A stretch of DNA of 64,000 bases, from assembly GCA_021521415.1 (NCBI GenBank), contig JAIQDT010004220.1:124001-188000 (forward strand), given 5' to 3'. The position numbers were made by a program, and so were the translations under genes. The DNA comes from Bidens hawaiensis (Eukaryota; Streptophyta; Magnoliopsida; Asterales; Asteraceae). Under the pieces are notes generated by a model, which did no database searches, was not told where the DNA came from, and saw only the letters and a list, made by a program, of their open reading frames with translations. This document shows positions 1-9,329 of the stretch, piece after piece (position 1 is the first letter of the stretch; each line of letters starts with the position of its first letter).

Positions 1-2454
1 ACGGAGTTCGTAGCTCCTTTCCGTGACGGAGCTTACTTGAGGATGGGTTATTCGGGTCCGCTGGGGGACTCGCAGAGGAGGAAAGGCTTTCTGCTGGATC
101 AATGGCGCTTTCTGATGCATGTGTTAATAGTATGCATGTCCGGCAGAAAGGCAGGAACAGACGGGATGGGTGCGACGATGCAATCGGCCATGATTGCGCT
201 GACTTACAACCGCAGATATTCTTTTAGTCAGCTAATCTTTTACGAGATTGATCGTCAGAGACGGGCGACGGCGCGCGAGCGTTTTATTATGTATCCTCGG
301 TTTCTACAAATGATTATTAATCATGTCGCTCCGTCTATACCGCAAAGACGCCCTATCAGATACGTTGAGTGCGTAACAAAACGTATCTTTGCTCAGTGCA
401 GGACGTCGAGCACTAGTAGCAATCCTGAGCGTCGTCCCAGGCATACTCCACTTTTCGGGTATCTCATCAACCCGGAGTATGTTCCTGCAGGAGGGGACGA
501 GTTCAGAGACCCCCAACCACATCAGGCGGCGGCACCTCATGCTGTATCAGCTACGCCTGTGGTTTCTACTGTTGCCTCTGCTGCTGTGCCAGCTACTGTA
601 TCTCATGCTGTGTCTACTGCTGAAGACGTTGATCTTAATGCTGCCTTTGGCGTACATGGTGTGTTTGATATGGATGTCTCGGGTCCTCAATTTATGGATG
701 TTACCAGAGCAGCTACTTCGGTAGCTGACTCTGATCTAGACGAGACGTTTGCTGAGGCAAGAAGACTTATGGTGTCTCGGGAACGGACTACGGGAAAGAG
801 ACCGAGAACGGAAAACGAGGATGAGGAAGAAGTTGATGAAGAGGAGGCAGTGCAGATTGTGCTTAGACATTCAAGAAGAGAACAGAGAGGTATAGGTTCG
901 GGAGCTGGAGAATCTTCAAGACTAGTACGTTTTGCTCCACCTGCCTTGTCTGGTATGTCTCTTATTACTACTACAGCACAGGTTACAGCGGTCGAGACGT
1001 CGGCCCCAGCAATTGTGTCCCTACCACCCCAACCGCTTAATCCACCGGTGGTAGTTGCACGATTTGTGGAGTCGACAATCACTTCTACTGCAGTGTTACC
1101 AAGTGTACCACCTGCGGTCACTTCTGCTGATGTCCCGCCAACTCCAACGCCTACTTCAGATACCGAGAGGATTCTTTCGCTAGAGCGGATTGTTACTGAA
1201 CAGTCAAAGACTATTGACCGCCTAGTGGAATCCAATCGACTACAAGCTGCCCTCCTGGTTGAACATGGAAGAATAATAGATGCCTTCAAGGATTACTTGG
1301 CATCTCAGGGGGAAAATACTTGTAGGGGCGATGAGTTGAGAACGAAAAGACGAGAAGATCATGACGATGATCCCAATGCACCTTCCGGTGCAGGTGATGA
1401 GCTGCCAAGAACCTCTCAGGCTCTTGGGGCTTCCACAACTGAGGGGGAGTCTACAAATGCAGCTGGTGATGAGGTTGTAGTTGTGGATGACGACGCTGAT
1501 GTTGAAGACGTTATCGATGCTTTGAAGGAGTTGGATGAGGAGGAGGACGATGAGTTGATGGATGATGACGACGTGTTGCCTATGGATGAGATTGAGAGGA
1601 TTGGAGAACAGATTAATGTGGAAGATGTATTAGAAGAAGGTGAGATTGTGGATGATTCAGTGGAACATGAGATTCCAGCTGTTGAGAGATCAGAATTGGG
1701 GGATGAGAGCGTGATAGAAGATACAGTATGGGAGGAGCAGCCGAACTGGAAAGAAGGCTGTGCTCAGTGGTTTGTTAAAACCAAGAAGCCTGCAGTGCCA
1801 ACGATGTTCAGAAAGACTTATAATATAAAGGGATATGCAGAGTCAAAGAAGGGAATCATATGCTGGTTGTACGACAAAGAGCTGAAACTATTTGTGATCA
1901 AACGGTACGACGGCATTCAGTACTTTAAGAGATTGTTGAGATCTCTGAATTCCTTACCAGAATGTGAGGTGAAAGATTTAGCGAGATTGGGGCTGATCAA
2001 TAGAAGCAATGATGATATGGCAAGAATCATTGAGAAGATCGTATGGAAAGAAGCCATTAAAGACAAAAAGTTTGAACTGCTAAAGCCTCAAAAAGGAAAG
2101 TTGATAGAAGACAAAGATCGTGGAATGAGGGCTGATGGCAAACCATGGATGGTTATGAAGTATAAACCAGTCCGTCATTTGAAAGAAGTACCGATGAAAG
2201 TTATGCCCAAGAACGTCCTAAAAGATTTAAAATGGTGGTACGTGGATTGTGAGACAGCTGAGGCGGTAATGGAAGATGAGGATGAACAAGAAGTACTTCG
2301 GGTGTACGACCCGATGCATCTTGTTAATCTGTCGCAGGCTGATTTGAAAGTGCTCAACGAGAAGAAGATCTTCTACATTCCTGCTTGGAAGGATCAAGCT
2401 AGGAAATATCAAGGGGTAGTGTCGGTATGTGTGAGAGAAGGGGCGCACGCGTAG
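1..2454 (+). CDS. ORF3 accessory protein of Copia element C1, 5' end outside window
   Basis: The frame is open from base 1 to the stop at 2452-2454, so the start codon lies left of the window. Codons 1-12 already align with the ORF3 at 62750 (shared FRDGA then RMGYSGPLGD). Codons about 13-145 form a conserved helical-looking domain (KGFLLDQWRFLMH, SGRKAGTDGMGATMQSAM, FLQMI-NHVAP). A Ser/Ala/Pro-rich linker, a basic-acidic patch near 780-870, a heptad-like segment (about 1160-1300) and a very acidic stretch (about 1460-1690) follow. A charged C-terminal domain (about 1735-2450) has the motifs GIICWLYDKELKLF and MARIIEKIVWKEAIKDKKFE. I see no signal peptide, membrane span, zinc knuckle, protease or RT motif, so a classical envelope protein is not supported. 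A polypurine tract and LTR follow directly, placing it in the post-pol position of SIRE-like Copia elements. Function is unknown; more than 800 codons without a break suggests recent activity. Confidence 0.85.
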   Translation, partial: TEFVAPFRDGAYLRMGYSGPLGDSQRRKGFLLDQWRFLMHVLIVCMSGRKAGTDGMGATMQSAMIALTYNRRYSFSQLIFYEIDRQRRATARERFIMYPRFLQMIINHVAPSIPQRRPIRYVECVTKRIFAQCRTSSTSSNPERRPRHTPLFGYLINPEYVPAGGDEFRDPQPHQAAAPHAVSATPVVSTVASAAVPATVSHAVSTAEDVDLNAAFGVHGVFDMDVSGPQFMDVTRAATSVADSDLDETFAEARRLMVSRERTTGKRPRTENEDEEEVDEEEAVQIVLRHSRREQRGIGSGAGESSRLVRFAPPALSGMSLITTTAQVTAVETSAPAIVSLPPQPLNPPVVVARFVESTITSTAVLPSVPPAVTSADVPPTPTPTSDTERILSLERIVTEQSKTIDRLVESNRLQAALLVEHGRIIDAFKDYLASQGENTCRGDELRTKRREDHDDDPNAPSGAGDELPRTSQALGASTTEGESTNAAGDEVVVVDDDADVEDVIDALKELDEEEDDELMDDDDVLPMDEIERIGEQINVEDVLEEGEIVDDSVEHEIPAVERSELGDESVIEDTVWEEQPNWKEGCAQWFVKTKKPAVPTMFRKTYNIKGYAESKKGIICWLYDKELKLFVIKRYDGIQYFKRLLRSLNSLPECEVKDLARLGLINRSNDDMARIIEKIVWKEAIKDKKFELLKPQKGKLIEDKDRGMRADGKPWMVMKYKPVRHLKEVPMKVMPKNVLKDLKWWYVDCETAEAVMEDEDEQEVLRVYDPMHLVNLSQADLKVLNEKKIFYIPAWKDQARKYQGVVSVCVREGAHA

Positions 2455-2507
2455 AGGTGAAGATTACAAGACTCAAGATTTGAAGATCAAGATATGAAGC
2501 TACTGCC

Positions 2508-2516
2508 AAGGGGGAG
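2508..2516 (+). other. Polypurine tract of C1
   Basis: AAGGGGGAG lies two bases upstream of the LTR start (TGTTGGTACATG), the expected place for the plus-strand primer. It fixes the orientation of C1 as plus and marks the end of the internal region. Confidence 0.85.
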
Positions 2517-2518
2517 TC

Positions 2519-2934
2519 TGTTGGTACATGTGTGTCAGTAGTTCATAGTCTAGCATTTGTAATCGAGTCTGTAATGTAATTATGTTTTGTTTATGATTGT
2601 TTTGTAATACGCGAAGTTGTCAACAAGTTCGCTATGGCGAACTTGTTGAATCAGCGAAGTTATGGACAACTTCGCCAATGGCGAAGTTGTCGTGTATAAA
2701 ACTGTTTCGCTGAAACAATTTGAGGGTTGGTCGTTTAGGGTTTGTTTCAGTGTGTTTCATATTGGTGTTACGTGTTATTTTCTGTAATAGTGACCGTGAG
2801 TCACGTGTTCGGTTATCAATATAACGTGGTTGATTTATTGCTCGTGTGATTCTATCTCTACACTCGTAACTACCTGCGCAGGGATTCCGCACCTGCGTTG
2901 TTAGCGATATACCGTGTACGATCCGTCCAGGAAC

Positions 2935-2939
<5 letters not shown>
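2519..2939 (+). mobile_element. 3' LTR of Copia element C1
   Basis: This 421-bp LTR starts TGTTGGTACATG and ends GGAACCTACA. It matches the 5' LTR of C2 (56234-56639) at both ends and internally (TCAGTAGTTCA near the start, GGGGATTCCGCACC near the end), so C1 and C2 are one family. Position 2940 onward is a TA repeat, consistent with insertion into AT-rich DNA. The 5' LTR is outside the window, so no target duplication can be checked. Confidence 0.9.
2620..2691 (+). other. Two perfect stem-loops in the C1 LTR
   Basis: Stem 1 pairs 2620-2632 (TCAACAAGTTCGC) with 2637-2649 across a 4-nt loop, 13 bp without mismatch. Stem 2 pairs 2665-2676 (GACAACTTCGCC) with 2680-2691 across a 3-nt loop, 12 bp without mismatch. 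Both are built from the GCGAAGTT or GCGAACTT motif. The C2 LTR has stem-loops at the corresponding place with different loops and stem lengths. Confidence 0.8.

Positions 2940-2970
<31 letters not shown>
2940..2970. repeat. TA microsatellite
   Basis: An alternating AT run directly abuts the end of the C1 LTR. It may be the insertion target or may have expanded after insertion. Confidence 0.9.
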
Positions 2971-2971
<1 letters not shown>

Positions 2972-2978
2972 CTTTCAT

Positions 2979-3165
2979 CCTAATAATATTTGTGAAGGAG
3001 GGTGGCAGACCCTAATAATATATGTGAAGGAGGGTGCAGACCCTAATAATATCTGTGAAGGAGGGTGGCAGATCGACCATAATAATATATGCGAGGTTAT
3101 AGGGCGAAAGGCTCTTTAAGGGTGGTAGAACCTAATAATATCTGTGAGGTTATAAGGCGAAAGAT
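2979..3165. repeat. Imperfect ~31-bp tandem repeat
   Basis: Three successive units begin CCTAATAATAT-TGTGAAGG and contain GAGGGTGGCAGA (about 2979, 3010 and 3041). Two diverged units follow, with GAGGTTATAGGGCGAAAG and GAGGTTATAAGGCGAAAG. Open frames across it are only a consequence of the repeat. Confidence 0.75.
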
Positions 3166-3953
3166 TCTTTAAAACGTATAAGTATGTATGTAAAGTAAGA
3201 TAAATATGAAAGTATGAAAGAAAGAAATAAAGTATGAAAGTAAGAATTAAGGTATATACTTTTTAATGTAAGAAAGAAAGTAACGTAGGTTAAGCATGTA
3301 ATAAATGAACGTATTGTATGTTGCCTGATTAATTAAAACCCACTCAGCGTAGCTGACTTTTAGTATGCACGCAGGTAAATAGGCTAATGCAACTATCTTG
3401 AGTGAAGACACATGGCATTGGACTGAAGATACTGACATATTGAGAAGAATGTTATGTTGTCATATCTAACAATGTTTTTATTTTGAAAGACGAATTTGAA
3501 TAATGTTAAGACAAGATTTAAAAGGTTATGTAACATATGGTTGACTTAGTATATTCCACGAAAAGTTTTAATTAACTATGATATTTAGAACTGTGTTTAT
3601 GAGTAATTCCAACACCAAAGTAGGGCACTGGGACTAGGCCTTACATATTGTATCAAAACATAATTGTTTATAAAATATTTGTACTTAACTATTAAAGTTG
3701 TAACATATAATATAAATACATTTGTGAATAAATACTTTATCAAATAATTATTTTAAAAGAATATAATATATTTTTATATTGTAAATATGCATTTTGAAAC
3801 AAAAGCTTTTTAGTTTATGAAAACCTTTATCAATTTTTAAAATACTTAAACTATATTTTACTACGTTTATTAACAATAATTATTAAATCTGTATTTTAAT
3901 TTAAAATCCTTTTTAAATATTAAAACATTAAACAATTTTAATAAAATAATCTA
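3166..3953. other. AT-rich intergenic sequence, no gene seen
   Basis: It begins with a purine-rich GAAA/GTAT low-complexity stretch (about 3180-3290) and continues as AT-rich unique-looking DNA. I see no coding frame, transposon end or RNA gene. Confidence 0.6.
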
Positions 3954-3994
3954 ATATATATATATATATATATATACATATACACACACACACA

Positions 3995-4035
<41 letters not shown>
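3954..4035. repeat. Compound TA/CA microsatellite
   Basis: The sequence is TA repeat, then a short CACACACA run, then a longer TA repeat. It lies just left of the inverted-repeat element centred near 4355. Confidence 0.9.
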
Positions 4036-4037
<2 letters not shown>

Positions 4038-4118
4038 CAGCATATAACCTAAACACGAAAAACATTTAACCTACACACAAAAAACATATAACCTACACAC
4101 GAAAATTTTATCTTACAC

Positions 4119-4592
4119 AAATACAATTTATTCATACGTTAATTTCTTTTCAAAACCAATTTCTTCAAACTCAACATATTAATATCCATCAACACGTAGT
4201 TACATTGTGATGAATAATACAAAAAAACTATCTTACACATGGTTGCATTAAATATCAATAAAAAATATACAACCTACACAAAAACATATAACCTACACTT
4301 GTTCTAAGAATAAGAAAACATATAGCTTACATACAAAAAACATATGACCTACGCATGTTTAGGGTATGTGTATCTTTGTGTAGTTTATATAATTGTTGAT
4401 GTCGAATTACATATGTAAGTTATATGCTTTTTGTATGTTGTAAGTTTTTATTGCTCAAAACAAGTGTAGGCTATATAACTTTGTGTAGGTTGTATATTTA
4501 TTGAACTTAAATACGTTGATATATGCTAATATACTGAGTGAAAATTATTTTTATAATATAAAGAAATAGTATTATATGAATAAATTGTATTT
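4119..4592. mobile_element. Foldback or MITE-like inverted repeat (~470 bp)
   Basis: The two halves are diverged reverse complements centred at about 4355. AAATACAATTTATTCATA (from 4119) is matched exactly in reverse by 4575-4592, and ATACAACCTACACAAA and CCTACACTTGTT recur in reverse on the right. There is no coding capacity. A non-autonomous foldback transposon is the best guess, because no clear target duplication is visible in the AT-rich flanks. The following 4593-4886 is AT-rich and ends in a CA run (about 4860-4880), with no gene. Confidence 0.6.
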
Positions 4593-4886
4593 ATGTTGAA
4601 TAAATTGAAGAATGTGCAAATAAAAAACAAAACTAAAGTAGTGTTTTTATCTTATTATAGTTAAATTAATTAGATATATTAATTAGAGATATTTATTATG
4701 GTTATATTAGTTGTATTAATTGAAGAGAGGGAGTGCATTTATTGTTTTATTTACATATTTTTTATTTATTTTTAAGCATTTAAAATTTAAAACAAAACTA
4801 GTGCTCCATATTCATTACTTACATTTCTTGCAATAATATCATTTCTCTCTTGAATTTAAACACACACACACACACACACATATATA

Positions 4887-5266
4887 TAGGTATTGGATCA
4901 TTTCAGAAGTTTTTTACAGCGAGAAGTGCGAGAAGTGAAGGTGTAACTCCATTAATCCCTAATTTCACTCCCTTTCTTTTGTGTAGGTGCATATGTACGT
5001 GTGTAGGTACGTATGTTTGTATATGTGTGCGTATGTTTGTATATGTGTATGTATGTTTGTATGTGTGTAGGTAGATAGGTTTGAATGTGGCTCGGTACAT
5101 TTATATGTTTGTAGGTAGGTTTGAATGTGTAATTAAGACATAAATACAACCAACCAACATATATGTATGTAACATCATATGAAAGGGAGTGAAATTAGGG
5201 ATTAATGGAGTTATACATTAACTTCTCGCACTTCTCGCTGTAATATCACTTCTCGCAAGATCCCTC

Positions 5267-5271
<5 letters not shown>
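4887..5271. mobile_element. MITE with ~90-bp terminal inverted repeats
   Basis: The left arm (4887-4976) and right arm (5181-5271) are reverse complements. They share ACAGCGAGAAGTGCGAGAAGT and ACTCCATTAATCCCTAATTT. The loop is a GTATG-rich low-complexity stretch (about 4985-5110) that produces spurious frames. Both ends lie in TA repeats, so a TA target is possible but cannot be proven. The superfamily is not assigned. Confidence 0.75.

Positions 5272-5300
<29 letters not shown>
5271..5300. repeat. AT microsatellite
   Basis: An alternating AT run flanks the right end of the MITE. Confidence 0.9.
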
Positions 5301-5302
<2 letters not shown>

Positions 5303-6338
5303 TTTTAACCAAAGTTCGAAAAGAAACTAGTTAATATGACGGTTTTTCTAAAAACACTGATTATTTATGATTTTGTAACATTTATAATATTAATAATATA
5401 ATTATATTAATTGAATATATTAATCAAATGTATTAAATGGATTAATATTAAAAAAAAACAAAGACAGGGGGGGTTTGAACCCGCGCCCGCCAGCCTTCTT
5501 CATGACTTAGCCTAAATGCACCAGCCAACTGGCCTGGTGTCTAACTCAAGAATTAACCAGAAGCAATTAAATAAAAACACACAGACACAAAACTAGTTGA
5601 CTATGAACCCTAGCTAAATCAATTGGCCAAATTGTTGAAGGTTTGGCCGATTGATTATGAGGTTGAGTTTGCTGATAGTGAGACGGACCAAACTGTATAA
5701 ACAATTATCTTTAACACACGAAATACGATGTTCAAATAAGTCGATACGTAGTCGGCCAGGACAGGAATTAAAATATGATGTGCAGACCAAGAAAATAAAA
5801 TTCACTATGGGGTATTGTTGACGATCGTTATGTGGTTGTGTAGGAAGGTTCAATTGTATTATAACAATTTATAAATGTATAAACCCAATTTGACTTATGG
5901 ACAGTTCATAAAAATAACAATACGTATCATAAACGATCTCTTTTCCTAATTCATGTCGTCAATGAGGCCGATTAAAGTAAGAGGATTAAAACCCCTAGAT
6001 CAATTCCAAGTTTGAGACGAAAATTACGCTTCAGGAGGTTCATGGGATACGGGTATAAGGGTTTGGGTTAATGGGTTTAAGGAATATTATATAATAATAT
6101 AACAAATTTTACATAAAGGTCCCTGAACTATAAGGATGGAAACAAAACAAGATTAAAAGTTTAGTTTAGGGTTGAAATCGTATAAATTTGAAAGTTATTT
6201 TTATATATTACATAAATAAATAAAAAATAATATTAAAATAACAAATTTACTCGATATTTTATTGACAAAATTTCCAGAACATAAAAACTGGTCGGGTAAA
6301 TGATAAGGATAAAAATTTTAAAAATTCGAGTTGTTACA
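5300..6338 (-). mobile_element. Putative chromovirus (Tekay/Del-like) 3' LTR, minus strand
   Basis: Read on the minus strand, 6338 downward starts TGTAACAACTCGAATTTTT, as I recall for LTRs of Asteraceae Tekay/Del elements. The sequence on the other side of the solo LTR (7105 onward, minus strand ...CGGGACGGAATTCCC, then AGGGATAC) fits the 3' untranslated end and polypurine tract that would precede it. The outer end is not defined, and a tRNA-like segment lies inside. No gene is present; the small frames are shadows. Confidence 0.45.
5462..5542 (-). repeat. tRNA-like / SINE-head segment with Pol III boxes
   Basis: On the minus strand there is an A-box-like GGCCAGTTGGCTGGT (5519-5533) and, about 40 nt later, a B-box GGGTTCAAACC (5472-5482). 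The ends AGACA and TGTCT can pair as a partial acceptor stem, and a T tract (complement of 5450-5458) follows like a Pol III terminator. No convincing anticodon arm is seen. It could be a tRNA pseudogene or the head of a tRNA-derived SINE; I do not call it a functional tRNA. Confidence 0.4.
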
Positions 6339-6339
6339 G

Positions 6340-7099
6340 TGTTTCGGTCAAAAATTAACAACGTAACTTTTGATCAAATTAGTGCGTGAGGTGGAGTGCT
6401 TGATGATAAGAAGATTGAACATAGCGATGTGATTACGAGGGAAAAAACCCTTGATTATGATAATCTTACTTCGGTCAAAAATTAACAACGTAATATTTGG
6501 TCGAATTGCTTCGGTCAAAGATTAACAATATAATCTTTGGTCGGATTGGTACGTGATTATGATAATCTCCGGCACAAAAAACCCCCGGACGGTGAAAACT
6601 ATCACCGTCAACTTTATTAATGACGAAAAAAGTGATTACAAGTGGTGGAGCTGATAGAATTACGAATGCTTAAGTGTTTACAGTGATTACTAGTAGCTAA
6701 TTTGTGAGAGTGTGTATTCTAAACGTATCTACCAGCTCGTTTAAATAAGAAAAATTTACAACAAATATTCCGAGAAATCCGGAAACCCTAGACTAGTTCT
6801 TCCATGATCCGTTAGTTGCCCACGTTCGACTTTGACGAAGTTCAAATAATATTCGTTGCAATCCACGTTCTTATAATCACATTTACCACGTGTTCTTATC
6901 TGCAAAACAAACAAGAATAATATTGGACAATTGAATTAGTCAAAGTACCTTCATCAGAATAGCAGCATAGGTCGATATCCTTAAATCAGGTTCAATTCCG
7001 AGGATAAAAATCCGCTCCCAACAAGTTCCTCAGAATAAAAGCATAGGTCGATATCCTTAAATCAGGCTTAATTCCGAGGATAAAAATCGGCTCCCAACA
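6340..7099 (-). mobile_element. Solo LTR of the Tat family of element Y
   Basis: It reads TGTTTCGGTCAAAAATTAAC at the left and CTCCCAACA at the right, like the LTRs of element Y. It is flanked by the exact 5-bp duplication TACAG (6335-6339 and 7100-7104). No internal sequence is present, so this is a solo LTR left by LTR-LTR recombination. It contains two internal duplications: the CTTCGGTCAAA-ATTAACAA start recurs near 6470-6530, and a segment of about 75 bp ending AATCSGCTCCCAACA is doubled (about 6957-7023 and 7031-7099). Confidence 0.88.
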
Positions 7100-7104
7100 T
7101 ACAG

Positions 7105-7912
7105 TATCCCTTACTTTTGGGAATTCCGTCCCGAAATTAAAGAATACTATTCAAAACCATTAAATTTGAGAAAAGGAAGTGTTTAACTATAATTTAAAAC
7201 TAATTATAATACAAAAATTCAAATAGTTGAAGCAACGCTGCAAATGAAAATTCGATAAGGACACTTATTTATAGGATGTACCAGCAGCGCATCCACTATG
7301 TCTTTATCATCTTTACAATTGTATCGTTATCTCAACTACTTTCGATTCTATATTATGACACACAATTGTTCGTATAATGATTTCCATGCGAGGACTTGGG
7401 TAATTACGTGTCGACACGTAATTACTTAGGTCGTCAGATGGTCCACATAACTCGTCCCATTGTGTGGGTTACAAAATATTTTGAAAAAAAACATGATTTT
7501 GGGGAAACAAAAATTTTAAGAAGTGTAACTATAAAAACTAGAGATCACCAATGTTTAAAATATTTCAAAAGTTACTTTGGATTTAGATAAAACACAGAAA
7601 TTTCTAAGAATCATTTAACGTAAAAGTATAAGTCTAGAAAGTTGTAAAGAAAAAACTCATTAATAGCGCCGCGATTAATTAAATGGGTTGTGATAAATGA
7701 GGATAAGGAAATAAGATAGGGGTAGGCCTCACTAAAAAATCTACTTAAATAGAAGAAACTTTATTCATAAGATAAGATACACGAAGGATAAACAGTTTAA
7801 ACTGAAATAATTCAATGCCATAAAAAGGCGTCACAAATTCATAGTTGGGAAAATACAAAAATAAATAACATAGAATAAGGGAAACAACAAAATTCTTCGG
7901 AGTTCTTAAGTA
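7105..7912 (-). other. 3' non-coding region of the decayed chromovirus
   Basis: This stretch lies between the gag fragment and the LTR start, where pol should be, but no RT, RNase H or integrase motif is visible. The left edge carries the polypurine-like GGGATAC on the minus strand. It is AT-rich and contains a perfect palindrome at 7400-7425. Pol was probably lost by deletion. Confidence 0.5.
7400..7425. repeat. Perfect 26-bp palindrome
   Basis: The sequence is self-complementary over 26 bases, centred on GTCGAC, and contains ACGTGTC on both strands (an ABRE/G-box-like core). Confidence 0.9.
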
Positions 7913-9262
7913 GCTTAATTAATGTGACTTGAAGCACCATGACAAGTTGCATTCATAGGAGTTGGAGCAGTCGAGGTAGATTGACTTGGAATAGCTTGAA
8001 TGGGTTGAACTTGCATAGCAAGGCCTTGTGAAGAGTATGCTTGGCACACTTGAGCTTGCGGGTGCGGGGTTTGATAGAGTTGGGTCAATTAAGGCTGACC
8101 TTGATTGATGGGAGGATCTTGAAGGACACGGGGTGATGAGTTTGAACTTGGTGACCACGGGTAAGGTAGTAGGGTGTAGTAATAGTTTAAGCTTGATAAG
8201 CATGAATAGGTTGAGGACACGTGTTGCGGAGATGATTTGGGTCTCCACAATGGTAGCAAACATGGTTATTAGGAACACCGGGTTGAGCATGTGGGCTGGC
8301 TGGTGCATTATGTGGGACAGTCGGTAGGGGATAAGGCAGAGTGATGATGGTTACACTTGGCACATAGAGGATGCGGTCCGGCGTAGGATCTTTTGTTCGG
8401 GGCATTTTGGTTTTGGTTAGGAGGAGGTTGGTTATTGGATTGGTTAATGACATAGATTTCATGGTTGAATTTACGCTTGTTGTTGTGGTTGTTGCGGTGA
8501 TTGTTGTTGTTTGAAGTAGGTTTGGGTTCAGCTTTAGCATAAGAGGATGAGTCGGTTTCGGTCTTGTTGGGAGTAGGCTTGGAATTCTTTTGGGACAAGG
8601 TTCAATCCCTAACATGACTGTCGGTGAAGGAAGTAGCTAGGTCCATGGCCTCACCGATTAAGGGGTCACTACTCACCACATCATCACGGAAAATGTTTGG
8701 TAAACCACAAATTTTATCTAAATGCTGCGGTTCTCGGGGGTTACAAGGTGAGGTACGATACGACTAAGTTCACAAAAATGGTTGGAATATGTGGAGTTAT
8801 CCCCACCGATTTGCTTAAGCTCCCAAAACGCAGCTTCAAGCCAGTGCGGTTTATGTTCGGGGCAAAACTCTTTCTTCATGGCCTCCTTGGGATCCTCCCA
8901 AGGCATGGCTACACCCAAATCAGCTTATTGGTCGGCCTGCAAGGCATTCCACCCAAATCAGTTCTGTCCTCGAAGCCGCTCGAGGCAAACTTAGTCCGTT
9001 AGGCATCCGGACATTCACAGTGGATGAACACATTCTCCATCTTCTCGAACCATTGCAGCAACTTGGTGGCATTCTCCTCACCACGAAAGGAAGTATGTTT
9101 GGTACTTAAGAAGTTACGAAAATCATCAGAGTTGAGGCTCTGGATTTGGGTGATGATTGTGGGCATAGCAGCAACAAACTCTTTGGTGATTCAAGCAGCT
9201 AGACGGCGATCGTGAGAACCGGTTGAATGTTGATGAAAACGGTGGTTTCTTAGTGAAGACAT
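7913..9262 (-). pseudogene. Chromovirus gag fragment
   Basis: Read from 9262 on the minus strand, the frame opens MSSLRNHRF and soon meets a stop. Across several frames it then gives recognisable chromovirus Gag blocks: FRNFLSTKHTSFRGEENA, LLQWFEKMENVF, FWELKQIGGDNSTYS-HF and ELSRIVPHLVTPE. It ends in a zinc knuckle CYHCGDPNHLRNTC (near 8220-8260). Repeated stops and frameshifts show it is dead. No protease or pol follows. Only about 70 bp separate its start from the RT of element Z on the opposite strand, so its 5' LTR is missing. Confidence 0.75.
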
Positions 9263-9329
9263 TCTATGAGGAATAAAGGTAAAAGATAGTAAGATAAGTG
9301 GTACATTGAGTAAATACTTATGAGATGAT

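Noticed and set aside
687..1289. A 200-codon minus-strand frame opposite the C1 ORF3
   Set aside because: It is a shadow of the Ser/Pro-rich linker of ORF3; no domain or conservation in C2.
4850..5149. Small frames on both strands rich in HTHTHTHIY or VCLYVCICV
   Set aside because: They are translations of CA/GTAT microsatellite and MITE loop DNA.
5462..5542. Functional tRNA gene
   Set aside because: No clear anticodon arm, and the acceptor stem is partial.
7913..9262. Considered a host zinc-knuckle gene
   Set aside because: The Gag blocks (FRGEENA, LARIVPHLVTPE-like) and frameshifts show a chromovirus gag remnant.
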